Source: Cedecea neteri
GTDB taxonomy: Bacteria; Pseudomonadota; Gammaproteobacteria; Enterobacterales; Enterobacteriaceae
Assembly (NCBI RefSeq): GCF_000757825.1
Contig: NZ_CP009451.1
Span: 3,968,001 to 4,032,000 of the forward strand
DNA length: 64,000 nucleotides
Direction: 5' to 3'
Positions 53,112 to 61,556 of the stretch are shown piece after piece (position 1 is the first letter of the stretch; every line of letters begins with the position of its first letter). Below the pieces are notes generated by a model, which ran no database searches, had not been told where the DNA came from, and worked only from the letters and a program-made list of their open reading frames with translations. A program made the translations under genes and the position numbers.

Positions 53112-53711
53112 ATGAGTGGAAATCTATCAGTAGGTCATCGTTTTGACTTTAACACCCCGGGTTTAACAACGTCGAATATCAAGTTGGGCGCAGGCGATGA
53201 TAATACCGTTGCGGATGATCAGGATATTAATAATCCATTCGCCTACGGTTTTTCGGTTCTTGATAATTTGCAATTGGTTTTGCAAAAAATTGCCAATGCG
53301 CTTTTTGGCAAAATAAATACCAGCACCGATCGTGCACGCAATACACAGGATATGTCTAATCGAATGGATGAGGTTATTGCTGACGCCGCAAAAGGTGATG
53401 ATAAAACGCGTAAACCGGTACCCGATGAGGTCGTCAAATATATGCGCGATAACGGCATTCTCGTCGATGGTATGTCGATTGATGATTACATCAGTAAGCA
53501 TGGTGGTACAGATGGCCTGGATAAGGGCTCGCTGCAGGCGGTCAAAGCGGCTCTTGATAACAGTGCGAACCGCGATACCGACCTGATGACTCAGGGGCAA
53601 CTCAGCATTCAGAAAATGACCCAGGAGATCAATGCGGTTGTCACTCAGATGACCGGATTACTCAGCAAATGGGGGGATTTACTCAGCATGATTGCACAGA
53701 AGATGTACTGA
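53112..53711 (+). CDS. sseB: Translocon filament protein SseB
   Basis: 199 residues of the EspA/SseB family (Salmonella 196). Strong match in the C-terminal two thirds: YMRDNGILVDGMSIDDYISK and AALDNSANRDTDLMTQGQLS. It polymerises into the sheath on the needle and with SseC and SseD builds the host-membrane pore. The N-terminal 30 residues are variable. Confidence 0.95.
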   Translation: MSGNLSVGHRFDFNTPGLTTSNIKLGAGDDNTVADDQDINNPFAYGFSVLDNLQLVLQKIANALFGKINTSTDRARNTQDMSNRMDEVIADAAKGDDKTRKPVPDEVVKYMRDNGILVDGMSIDDYISKHGGTDGLDKGSLQAVKAALDNSANRDTDLMTQGQLSIQKMTQEINAVVTQMTGLLSKWGDLLSMIAQKMY

Positions 53712-54220
53712 TGATGAAAACGGACGGTCGGGATTCAGAAATCGTGCTGCGTTTTTTTCAACAGGGCGGCGCGTTGCGGATGCTTTTTGCTACGGATATC
53801 AGTGCTGATTTGGATGTTTTGCAGCGTTATGCGCGGCAATTGGCAAACGCAGGGGAATACGGTGCAGCAGCCCGGATCTTTAAGGTACTGACCATCTATG
53901 ACGCGTGGTCTTTTGAGTACTGGTTTGAACTGGGCGCCTGTTGCCGGGCCGATGCTGCCTGGAGTGATGCCATCTACGCCTATGGGCGTGCCGCGAAAAT
54001 AAGAGTATCGGAGGCGCAGGTACCCTGCGACGCCGGGGAGTGTTATCTCGCCTGCGGCAATTTACCGCAGGCGGCCAAAGCCTTTCGGGCAGCGTTGCTG
54101 GTATGCGGCGTAGAGCATCAGGGAGATAACCATGAGAACAAGGATGTGGCGGATATACGCCGACGTGCGCGCGCGGGCCTGAGCAAAACAGGAGAAGATC
54201 ATGAGTCGGATGCAAATTAA
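53711..54220 (+). CDS. sscA: SscA chaperone for SseC
   Basis: 169 residues from ATG 53711, overlapping the sseB stop as TGATG. Three TPR-like helix pairs of the class II translocator chaperones: LTIYDAWSFEYWFELGACC, AIYAYGRAAKI and AGECYLACGN align with Salmonella SscA (157). The C-terminus runs 20 bases into sseC. Confidence 0.92.
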   Translation: MMKTDGRDSEIVLRFFQQGGALRMLFATDISADLDVLQRYARQLANAGEYGAAARIFKVLTIYDAWSFEYWFELGACCRADAAWSDAIYAYGRAAKIRVSEAQVPCDAGECYLACGNLPQAAKAFRAALLVCGVEHQGDNHENKDVADIRRRARAGLSKTGEDHESDAN

Positions 54221-55661
54221 CGGTGCTCCAACCGCCAGCGATGAGGTTTTCCATCGACCTCTCACCGCTCGGGTACAGACCCCCCACATCACCAGCGGGG
54301 CATTAGGCGAACACCTCCACGCGCTGGCGCTGTTTGCTGACGAAGATAAGGGCGTGAAACGCTGGGGAGGCGTGAGCCTGCAGGAGGCGGATAACGCGCT
54401 ACGCACGCTCATGGGCGCTCACTCTGAAGGTGCGAAACGCCCTACGGTGCGCGACGTGCTGGAAATGGACCCGATGATGTTATCCATGATGATGACGCAG
54501 CTAGTGTTGAAAGTTTCTGGTAACAACGCCAATGCTCTGTGCCAGCAGCTGGAACGTGCAACTGAGGTTCAGGCAGCACTGCGTAATAAGCAGGTTGCGG
54601 AATATCAGGAACAAATCAATAAAGCGATTGAGCAGGCCGACCAGGCGCGGAAAGCCGGGATCTTCAGCGCGGTTTTTGACTGGATAATCAGCGGCGTTGA
54701 GGCCGTGGTCGGCGTACTGAAGATGGTTGAAGGCGTTTTAACGGCCGATCCGCTGGCGATTGCCGATGGTGCGGCATATTTCTCGGCAGGGGTGGCCGGA
54801 ATGGTTAAAGCGGGCGCAGAGACCGCGCTGCTGCTGGGGGCCGATAAGTCGGTTTGCAACGACATCATCAATGCGGCAGGGACGGTGCAAACCGCCTGTG
54901 AAGGCGTGGCGCTGGCGCTGGATATTATGCAGATCGGCCGCGGTATTAGCGCCGCTCGCGCTATCACCAAAGCCACAGAAGAGGTGCTGGACTCGGGGGT
55001 GGGTAAAGCTCTCATCGATGCCGTTGCCAAAGGCGCAGAGAGTGAACTGAAGACACTGGCGGAGAAAGCGGGGCAGGAAGTCAGCCGGGTGATGGGCAAA
55101 GACTTTGGCATGGCGCTTGAGCGCGAGATGGTTGAGGTTGGTGATATGGCGATAGAAGCCGCAGCTCATGAGCTGGAGGCCGAATCGAACATGGTACGCG
55201 GCATCAGTAAAAGTTTTACCCGCGAAGGCGTTGCGAAGCTTGTGGAAACGGCTATCGAAGGCGCCGGTAAGGATCTGCTGAAAAAAAGCGAAGAGGTGGT
55301 GGCGAAGAAACTTCGCGACGCCATTTTGCAAAAGCTCCGCCGCAGCATTGTAAAAACCGTTATTAGCGATTGTACCCACAAAGCCCTGCTTATCACACGG
55401 GCTACGGCCGGCGGGGCAAATCGTATTTCGGCATCCATCGTGGCCGCCACCAGCGCAAAACTGCAAAGAGATATTGAACGGCTGATTGTGCAGCAGGGCT
55501 ATATCGATTTTATGCAGAACTGGACGGAAGACCGCAAGAAAACGCAGCAAAAGCGGCTCAATGAAGCGTATCAGGATGGCGCCAACGCGCTGAGAATTGC
55601 CTCAGAAATTATCGATAACAGCGGCACGGTGTTGGCAAATATTGCCGGACAACGGGCCTGA
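54201..55661 (+). CDS. sseC: Translocator pore protein SseC
   Basis: 486 residues (Salmonella 484). Conserved QLERATEVQAALRNKQVAEY and KAGIFSAVFDWIISGVEAVV. Two hydrophobic segments in the middle (about 150-245) insert into the host membrane; the C-terminal part is a long coiled coil. Pore partner of SseD. Confidence 0.95.
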   Translation: MSRMQINGAPTASDEVFHRPLTARVQTPHITSGALGEHLHALALFADEDKGVKRWGGVSLQEADNALRTLMGAHSEGAKRPTVRDVLEMDPMMLSMMMTQLVLKVSGNNANALCQQLERATEVQAALRNKQVAEYQEQINKAIEQADQARKAGIFSAVFDWIISGVEAVVGVLKMVEGVLTADPLAIADGAAYFSAGVAGMVKAGAETALLLGADKSVCNDIINAAGTVQTACEGVALALDIMQIGRGISAARAITKATEEVLDSGVGKALIDAVAKGAESELKTLAEKAGQEVSRVMGKDFGMALEREMVEVGDMAIEAAAHELEAESNMVRGISKSFTREGVAKLVETAIEGAGKDLLKKSEEVVAKKLRDAILQKLRRSIVKTVISDCTHKALLITRATAGGANRISASIVAATSAKLQRDIERLIVQQGYIDFMQNWTEDRKKTQQKRLNEAYQDGANALRIASEIIDNSGTVLANIAGQRA

Positions 55662-55670
55662 GGAGGAGAG

Positions 55671-56309
55671 ATGGCCAGAGCAGTTATTTCTGAAAATTCA
55701 ATGGTGTTTCTGGATGTTAGCCCGACCATTGAGGAGACCGGGAACCCTGCAAATCGGACGTTATCTGTTAACGACAGCGTTAACGTTCAGGGCAGTGGTA
55801 AAGGAACGCTCGATGCGAACGATTTTTTCGCTATGTTCGATGAAATCTGGAGCAAGCTGCTGATGCTTGCGAAGCAACTGCGCGACACGATGCAGTTCTA
55901 TAACCAAAAGAAACAGGAGCTGAGCTGGGGGCTTGAGATCAACACCCTGCAGCAAAGTGTTAAAGCCATCGACGATAGCTATGGTGCCGCTAAGGCCGGG
56001 GCGATTGGCGGAATGTTTGCCGGGGTGCTGACGGTCGGCGGAGCCTTTTTCGGCGAGGCCGGGATGACGGTAGGCAACGCCATGGGGCAGGTGGCCAACG
56101 GTATTGGTAGCTGGGCCTCGGGAAGTGAAACCCGCAAAGCGGATGCGGAAAAAGCCATTGCCGAGCTGCAGAACAAAGGGGCGCAGTCGTATGCCAAAAC
56201 GCTGGACGACACGTTAATGAAGGCCCGCGAAATTATGCAGCAAATGATGGAGATGGGCCGCAATCTCGTCGAGGTGTTTAGTCAGGTCCTGCGCGCGATT
56301 TCGCGCTAA
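55671..56309 (+). CDS. sseD: Translocator pore protein SseD
   Basis: 212 residues (Salmonella 195; the extra is in the N-terminus). FDEIWSKLLMLAKQLRDTM, then a glycine/alanine-rich hydrophobic stretch (about 105-145) and AELQNKGAQSYAKTLDDT. Second host-membrane pore component. AGGAGGAGAG precedes the start. Confidence 0.94.
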   Translation: MARAVISENSMVFLDVSPTIEETGNPANRTLSVNDSVNVQGSGKGTLDANDFFAMFDEIWSKLLMLAKQLRDTMQFYNQKKQELSWGLEINTLQQSVKAIDDSYGAAKAGAIGGMFAGVLTVGGAFFGEAGMTVGNAMGQVANGIGSWASGSETRKADAEKAIAELQNKGAQSYAKTLDDTLMKAREIMQQMMEMGRNLVEVFSQVLRAISR

Positions 56310-56326
56310 ATGCCGGAGGATATCGT

Positions 56327-56758
56327 ATGGACGAAATAGCGCGACTGCTGCGTAAGGAGGGACTGGTTCCGCGTTCTGCCTGTTTGCCCGGCTGTGGGTT
56401 GCTGCTTGGGCAACAGGTGGAGCGGTATCCCTACCGTCTCGTCTACCGTATCGATGAAGATAACCTGATCTTGTGCAGTTTTCATCGCGTACCGGACAGC
56501 CAGCCCCAGCCTTCATCGCTGGTGGCGCTATGGAGGATCCTCCGCTGTCTGTTTCAACAAGTCTCGTGGCTGCGTGCCGTCAGAATGCTGGTGATAACCG
56601 ATGTGTGGGATCGCCTGCTGGCGATGCAGCGCCATCAACTGGTGCGGCTGTTGTACAAGCTGGGGGCGGTCATGGTGTTTCACAACGGCGAGAGTTGGCT
56701 GGAAATAACCGCCGATACGCTACGTAACCATAGAAAGCGACGTTCATCCCACTACTGA
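56327..56758 (+). CDS. sseE: SseE homolog
   Basis: 143 residues (Salmonella 137). LLLGQQVERYPYRLVYRID and VRMLVITDVWDRLLAM align with SseE. Cytoplasmic; role in secretion not firmly known. The position between sseD and sscB is as in Salmonella. Confidence 0.85.
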   Translation: MDEIARLLRKEGLVPRSACLPGCGLLLGQQVERYPYRLVYRIDEDNLILCSFHRVPDSQPQPSSLVALWRILRCLFQQVSWLRAVRMLVITDVWDRLLAMQRHQLVRLLYKLGAVMVFHNGESWLEITADTLRNHRKRRSSHY

Positions 56759-56775
56759 ATGAGCTGGAGAAGAAT

Positions 56776-57210
56776 ATGGAACCGACATCTCTTGAGCAGA
56801 CGCTGTGGCACGACCCGGTTATCAAAAAGGCGCTGGAACTCTCCCCGGATGAGGTTTATGCCAGAGGTTATGCCGCCTGGCAGCAGCGGGATTACGATCG
56901 TGCGCTGGTGGATTTTTCCTGGATGGTGATGACTCAGCCCTGGAGCTGGCGCGCGCATATCGCGCTTGCTGGCGTGTTGATGATGCAAAAGGAATACGTG
57001 CTGGCGATGAACTACTACGGCTACGCGCTGATGCTGGACGCCTGCCATCCCGAGCCGGTGTATCAGATAGCGGTCTGTCTGAAAGCGATGGGTGAATTTT
57101 CTGAAGCCAGAGTCGCGCTGCAGACCGCGTTGACGATGAGCTACGAAGATCCTTCTTATAGCACGGTGCGCGCCAATGCAGAGCAGATGCTGAGTCAGCT
57201 TCTGGCGTAG
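56776..57210 (+). CDS. sscB: SscB chaperone for SseF
   Basis: 144 residues, exactly the Salmonella length. TPR-type chaperone; YARGYAAWQQRDYDRALVDF and QPWSWRAHIALAGV match. It binds the effector SseF encoded next. Confidence 0.95.
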   Translation: MEPTSLEQTLWHDPVIKKALELSPDEVYARGYAAWQQRDYDRALVDFSWMVMTQPWSWRAHIALAGVLMMQKEYVLAMNYYGYALMLDACHPEPVYQIAVCLKAMGEFSEARVALQTALTMSYEDPSYSTVRANAEQMLSQLLA

Positions 57211-57239
57211 CGTACCCGGATGAATCGACGGGGAACAAC

Positions 57240-58049
57240 ATGCTAAGAGTAGATAACTATTCCCGCTTGCCTTCACTGACAAGCGCTTACAGTGACGATT
57301 CCGAGGGCCATGATGCCGACGTTACCCGCCCTGTGTTGCTTCCGCCAGGTGCTACGCGACCGGTTCTCGCGACGCCGCTGAGTGAGGAAAGCCAACTGAA
57401 GCGACAGGCTTATACCGGATATTTTATTCAACACCTGGTGCGTTTTACCATGTCCAGCGTCTCATTCGGGCTGTCGTTAGCGGCGGCGGTGCTGTCCGGC
57501 GGCGCCGGGATCCCTCTTGCCGTCGTGGCCGGTACCGCCATGCTTGTTGCAGCAGGGGATGCCTGTTGCGCGCTGTATAACCTGATTCAGGTGCGTAACG
57601 ACCGCGAACCGCTGAAAACGGGAAATGATTCTATCGTGTTAGCGACGAAGATGCTGATGACAACCTGCGGTATGAGCGACTCACATGCGGAAACCGTCGG
57701 TGACGTCGCTTCCTGTGCATTCCGCATTGGCATTGCGCTCTCCTCTGTCTTTTTAGCATCCGCACATCTGCCGGGAAGCACCGCCCATACGCTCTCCAGT
57801 ATTTCGTCGGGTATCACGGCGGTACTTACCGTCGCAGGCGGTGGGATTGACATTTACACAGCACGGGTTGAGCGCATGCAGGGCAGTATTACCCCATCAG
57901 CCAAACCTGCGCCCGCCGTACTTGAGGCCGACGAAAAGAGCACTACACCCAGTCAGGAAGAGCTCCAGAGAATGGTTGATTCAGTGGTTGCCTGCTATGA
58001 ACGTTATCGGGCGCAGCGGCACGCAACCACGGTCATCCCGGCATGGTAG
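57240..58049 (+). CDS. sseF: SseF-like effector
   Basis: 269 residues (Salmonella 260). Hydrophobic alanine/glycine-rich segments (about 65-110 and 155-205) that in Salmonella insert SseF into vacuole and tubule membranes. GNDSIVLATKM and NLIQVRNDREPL recall the paired SseG protein. N- and C-terminal tails are poorly conserved. Chaperone gene sscB is adjacent, and its end overlaps sseG by seven bases. Confidence 0.85.
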   Translation: MLRVDNYSRLPSLTSAYSDDSEGHDADVTRPVLLPPGATRPVLATPLSEESQLKRQAYTGYFIQHLVRFTMSSVSFGLSLAAAVLSGGAGIPLAVVAGTAMLVAAGDACCALYNLIQVRNDREPLKTGNDSIVLATKMLMTTCGMSDSHAETVGDVASCAFRIGIALSSVFLASAHLPGSTAHTLSSISSGITAVLTVAGGGIDIYTARVERMQGSITPSAKPAPAVLEADEKSTTPSQEELQRMVDSVVACYERYRAQRHATTVIPAW

Positions 58050-58789
58050 ATATTGGTCGTATTGGTCATGGCGTGGAGGTCAGTGCTGAAGTGCGGCAGA
58101 TGGTGCGGGAAATGGTCGAGGGGTTGACGGTTCCGGTTTTACCCGCTCCGCAGCATGATGCCGCGAATAAGGAGGCTGAAGACGCCTGCAAACAGGGGCA
58201 GAAGAGTATGCTCGCCAGACTGACTGAACGGGCGGCAGACATGATCCCCGCAGGCTTTTTCAGCTGGCAGAGCGTGGTGCTGGGAGGGCAGATTTTGTGC
58301 TGTGGTACGGGGATCGTGCTGGCGGTATTCAGCGGTGGCTCGGCACCGCTGCTGCTGCTCGCCGGGTTTGGCCTGGCCATTGCCATTGCCGACATTGCCT
58401 GCCTGATTTATCACTACAAACATGGCTTGCCGATGGGGCACGACAGCATCGCCAACGCGGTGAACCTCATTGCGCACCGTTTTTATGACGCGAGCAAGAG
58501 CCAGAGTATTGCCGGAATGGTGTCTCTGGGGTCACGTGCATTACTCACGGCGGCGGTCGTCGGTCAGCCGTTTATGATGACTTCCGTCGGCCTGAGCTTC
58601 CCGGTCTTTTGCCCGGTGAGCAATGCCGCCTGGGGAACGCTGGCATTTTTGCGCTTCGGGGCAGCAGGCTGTCCGGTAACCGGACAGCAGGTGAGCGTAC
58701 CCTTTTTCCGCCTACTGGCTCGTCTGTTTCCGCCAACGGATAACCCTGCAAAATCTGCCGTCACTTTCAGGCCATCACCTGATAGGTAA
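58043..58789 (+). CDS. sseG: SseG-like effector
   Basis: 248 residues (Salmonella 229). The core FSWQSVVLGGQILCCGTGIV and LAIAIADIACLIYHYKHGLP is very close to Salmonella SseG, which with SseF tethers the vacuole near the Golgi. The N-terminal 65 residues are variable. Confidence 0.9.
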   Translation: MVDIGRIGHGVEVSAEVRQMVREMVEGLTVPVLPAPQHDAANKEAEDACKQGQKSMLARLTERAADMIPAGFFSWQSVVLGGQILCCGTGIVLAVFSGGSAPLLLLAGFGLAIAIADIACLIYHYKHGLPMGHDSIANAVNLIAHRFYDASKSQSIAGMVSLGSRALLTAAVVGQPFMMTSVGLSFPVFCPVSNAAWGTLAFLRFGAAGCPVTGQQVSVPFFRLLARLFPPTDNPAKSAVTFRPSPDR

Positions 58790-58845
58790 CTGCACCACGG
58801 CGGTCATAATTGAACGCGTAAAGGCTCGCGTAATCGGAGGTAGCA

Positions 58846-59061
58846 ATGAACGTTGAGCAGCTTGTTGACAGCTTATCGCGCCTGGCACATCAGGCCGGGC
58901 AGGCGATTGAGGACAAAATGAACGGCCAGGACATCTCAAATCCGGAAGCCATGCTCAAAGCCCAGTTTGCCGTACAGCAGTACTCCACTTTTATTAACTA
59001 CGAGAGTGCGATGATCAAAACTATCAAAGATATGCTCAGTGGCATTATCACCAAAATATGA
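58846..59061 (+). CDS. ssaG: Needle subunit SsaG (SctF)
   Basis: 71 residues, exactly the Salmonella length. Nearly identical helix-turn-helix: EQLVDSLSRLAHQAGQAI and QQYSTFINYESAMIKTIKDM. Polymerises to the hollow needle. GGAGG precedes the start, and its stop overlaps ssaH (ATGA). Confidence 0.96.
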   Translation: MNVEQLVDSLSRLAHQAGQAIEDKMNGQDISNPEAMLKAQFAVQQYSTFINYESAMIKTIKDMLSGIITKI

Positions 59062-59303
59062 TGCTGACAGAGAAGGAGAGGCGGCTGGTGGTCGAGGCGG
59101 CCTTTGCCGGGATAAACCACGGTCTGCAACGACAAGTCCATGCCATTCTGCCAGCGCTACCTTTGCTGGTTGAGAACACCAGCCTGCAGGCGTTATGCCG
59201 CGCGGTGCTGCTGGCCGGTTTGAACGAGTCCGCCCTGGCACGCCAGGCGCTTGCAGACGTTGCCCTTCCAGAAGCTGAAACAGTGAAAACCTGGCTTAAA
59301 TAA
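59058..59303 (+). CDS. ssaH: SsaH, probable needle co-chaperone
   Basis: 81 residues. FAGINHGLQRQVHAILPALP and LLAGLNE match Salmonella SsaH. The Edwardsiella homolog EsaH pairs with EsaE to hold the needle subunit, so the same role is inferred. Overlaps ssaG by four bases. Confidence 0.88.
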   Translation: MMLTEKERRLVVEAAFAGINHGLQRQVHAILPALPLLVENTSLQALCRAVLLAGLNESALARQALADVALPEAETVKTWLK

Positions 59304-59321
59304 TCTTAACAGGAGTGACTG

Positions 59322-59597
59322 ATGAGTGCGATTAACAGCGTAACCGCGATGGACGTTGCCACCATGGCCGCAGCGCCATCAGCAACTGTCGTACCCGCGC
59401 CGGATGGCGAGCAAATAGCCGCCTTCAATAAATTACTCTTTGCCGGTACGCCGCAGGGGGATGTAGGCAGTCTGACACCCTCTCAGATGCTTGTGCAGCA
59501 GGCCACGACGCTCGGGGCTACCGTGGGCGTGGACCTGGGCGCTAAGGTGGCTGGTGCAGTTTCCCAGTCAGTTAATAAACTGGCTAATATGACATGA
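59322..59597 (+). CDS. ssaI: Inner rod protein SsaI (SctI)
   Basis: 91 residues of the PrgJ/SctI family: AAFNKLLFAGTPQGD in the middle and a C-terminal amphipathic helix (KVAGAVSQSVNKLANM). Forms the rod between export gate and needle. The stop overlaps ssaJ. Confidence 0.92.
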   Translation: MSAINSVTAMDVATMAAAPSATVVPAPDGEQIAAFNKLLFAGTPQGDVGSLTPSQMLVQQATTLGATVGVDLGAKVAGAVSQSVNKLANMT

Positions 59598-60313
59598 AGT
59601 ATCTGCGTCTGGCTCTGATCCTCGGGCTGGCGTTACTGCTGACGGGCTGCCGCGTTGAGCTCTACAGCGCGCTGCCCGAGGACGATGCCAATCAGATGCT
59701 GGCGATCCTGATGCAGCACAATATCGATGCCGATAAGCAGCCCAAGGCCGGGGGCGTTACGCTGCGGGTGGAACAATCGCAGTTTATCAACGCTGTTGAA
59801 CTGCTGCGTCTGAACGGTTTTCCACGGCGCAGCTACGTTTCTGCGGAAACCATGTTTCCCCCAAATCAACTGGTGGTATCGCCCGCAGAGGAGCAGCAAA
59901 AAATTGTTTTCCTCAACGAGCAGAGAATTGAGCGGATGCTGAGTCAGATGGACGGGGTGATCCACGCTGATGTGACCATTGCTTATGGTCGTGCGAATGA
60001 CGACGGGTCCGTTGGACCGGCTTCCGTGGCGGTATTTATCAAGTATTCACCGCAGGTCAATCTTGAAGCTTTCCGGGTGCAGATAAGCAACCTGGTTGAA
60101 AAGTCTATCCCCGGCGTGCAGAAAGAGCATATTGGCATTCTGATGCAGCCAGCCGAATTTCGTATGCTGAGCGTGGCTAACATGCCAACGGCCACCCCGT
60201 GGAGGGCAATCGCGTGGATAAATCTACATCGCTGGGCTTTGATGCCTCCGTTGCTGCTGGCAATGCTGCTGCTGATTTCTCTGATGTTGATAGTCTGGCG
60301 CAAAAGAGGCTAG
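59594..60313 (+). CDS. ssaJ: Basal-body lipoprotein SsaJ (SctJ)
   Basis: 239 residues (Salmonella 249). Lipoprotein signal peptide with lipobox LLTGC, then the SctJ/FliF-like domain (VELYSALPEDDANQMLAIL, EEQQKIVFLNEQRIERMLS) and a C-terminal membrane helix (about 212-235). Inner ring of the base. Its last 100 bases overlap the next gene. Confidence 0.95.
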   Translation: MKYLRLALILGLALLLTGCRVELYSALPEDDANQMLAILMQHNIDADKQPKAGGVTLRVEQSQFINAVELLRLNGFPRRSYVSAETMFPPNQLVVSPAEEQQKIVFLNEQRIERMLSQMDGVIHADVTIAYGRANDDGSVGPASVAVFIKYSPQVNLEAFRVQISNLVEKSIPGVQKEHIGILMQPAEFRMLSVANMPTATPWRAIAWINLHRWALMPPLLLAMLLLISLMLIVWRKRG

Positions 60314-60900
60314 CCCCCCGGATCCCCGATGAAGCCCTGTTACGGATGCATCGTTATCTGTGGACACCCGCGCGCTACGCCCACTCTCGTTGGCTGACAC
60401 GGCTTGGCTTTGCCCCTGCGGCGAAGTGGCGCTACGGGGCCAACCCACCGCTCGACCGGTGTCTGAATCAGGCACTGCAGGTACGCAGAGGAACGCCGCG
60501 TCTTCCTGTCACGCTTAGCCTCCGGCAGCAGCGCATGGTTCAGCTTGCTCCTCGTCTTCAGGCATTTGCGCTGGCAACGGGACTGCTGGTACTCGGCTGC
60601 AACGACTATTTTCTGCTGCCGGACTACCGGCGGGCGCTATTACACCTGCTTGATGACGGGCTTATCTGGCAACTGTTCGGACTTTGCCAGGGAAACCACC
60701 GTGCCCTATTTTCGCCGACACAAACGGTTGAAATTGCATTGCAGTTGGGTACTGCCGTACTGACCCGCGCCGCACAAAACGATCCTGTGCTGTATGCGCT
60801 GCTGATTACGCTTGCGCCCTGTGAACGTGCGTTATGGTTGCCGGTACCGGCGCTGGCGATGAATTTACTGGAGCGAACGCTATGTGCCGACTTCCGCTGA
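60214..60900 (+). CDS. STM1410-like protein, probable SctK
   Basis: 228 residues from GTG 60214, chosen because GGAGGG stands seven bases before it; a GTG five codons upstream is in frame. In the SPI-2 order it takes the place of STM1410, between ssaJ and ssaK, and has the character of SctK sorting-platform proteins (helical, RMHRYLW and LGCNDYFLLPDYRRALLHLL). It would link the export ring to the cytoplasmic platform. The 100-base overlap with ssaJ is notable. Confidence 0.75.
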   Translation: MDKSTSLGFDASVAAGNAAADFSDVDSLAQKRLAPRIPDEALLRMHRYLWTPARYAHSRWLTRLGFAPAAKWRYGANPPLDRCLNQALQVRRGTPRLPVTLSLRQQRMVQLAPRLQAFALATGLLVLGCNDYFLLPDYRRALLHLLDDGLIWQLFGLCQGNHRALFSPTQTVEIALQLGTAVLTRAAQNDPVLYALLITLAPCERALWLPVPALAMNLLERTLCADFR

Positions 60901-61556
60901 TTGAACTTGCTGCGCCACTGCCGGGCGGGCGCATTATCCCGGCAGTACAGTTAACGGCGCTGCTGCAACAGGCCGCCTGCATACGTCGTGCGGACCTTGA
61001 GGCAAAAGGGATAGTCAATGCGGCCCGGCGCAAAGCCGAGGGCCTCATTCAGCAAGCGAAGAAAAACTGCCGCGAAATGGAGGCCTCCAGGCAGCGTGAG
61101 TTCAGCGCATTGCAACGCGATACGCTCAGGCGCCTGGAATCCCGCTGGCTGCGAAAGCACGTCTTTCGCCTGTTGGGTGATGAAGCCCAGGAGCAGGCGC
61201 TGGTCAGCGCGGTATCGGGCCGCATCCATCACTGTCTTGAGCAGGTATTAAGCGCCTGGTTCGAACAGCAACCCCCGGATAGAACGCTGTGCGCCCGGCT
61301 CGCTTTGCAGGCAGAACAGATGGCGAATGAGGGGGTGTTGACCCTGCAGTGCCATCCTGACCTTCAGCAGAGCATGCGGGAGGCGTTCGGCTCGCGCTTT
61401 GTGCTGCTTGCGGCCCCTGAGCTACCCCGGGACAGCGTGGTTTTAGCGTCGTCACAGCTGTCGGTGGCGTTCTCGCTCGAAGGCCATTTTCAACAATTGT
61501 TGCAATGGCTGCGCCCGGGTTGCCCAGAGACAGGAGAGCAGGATGAAAGTCCCTGA
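60882..61556 (+). CDS. ssaK: SsaK, stator-type sorting protein (SctL)
   Basis: 224 residues from ATG 60882 (GGAG upstream). HrpE/YscL-like: N-terminal short segment, coiled coil about 40-95 (ARRKAEGLIQQAKKNCREME), then a FliH-like C-terminal domain. Regulates the ATPase. Overlaps both neighbours. Confidence 0.92.
   Translation: MCRLPLIELAAPLPGGRIIPAVQLTALLQQAACIRRADLEAKGIVNAARRKAEGLIQQAKKNCREMEASRQREFSALQRDTLRRLESRWLRKHVFRLLGDEAQEQALVSAVSGRIHHCLEQVLSAWFEQQPPDRTLCARLALQAEQMANEGVLTLQCHPDLQQSMREAFGSRFVLLAAPELPRDSVVLASSQLSVAFSLEGHFQQLLQWLRPGCPETGEQDESP

Noticed and set aside
54738-55550. 270-codon open frame antisense to sseC
   Set aside because: The sense strand encodes a full-length SseC homolog; the antisense product is Cys/His/Arg-rich noise typical of shadow frames.
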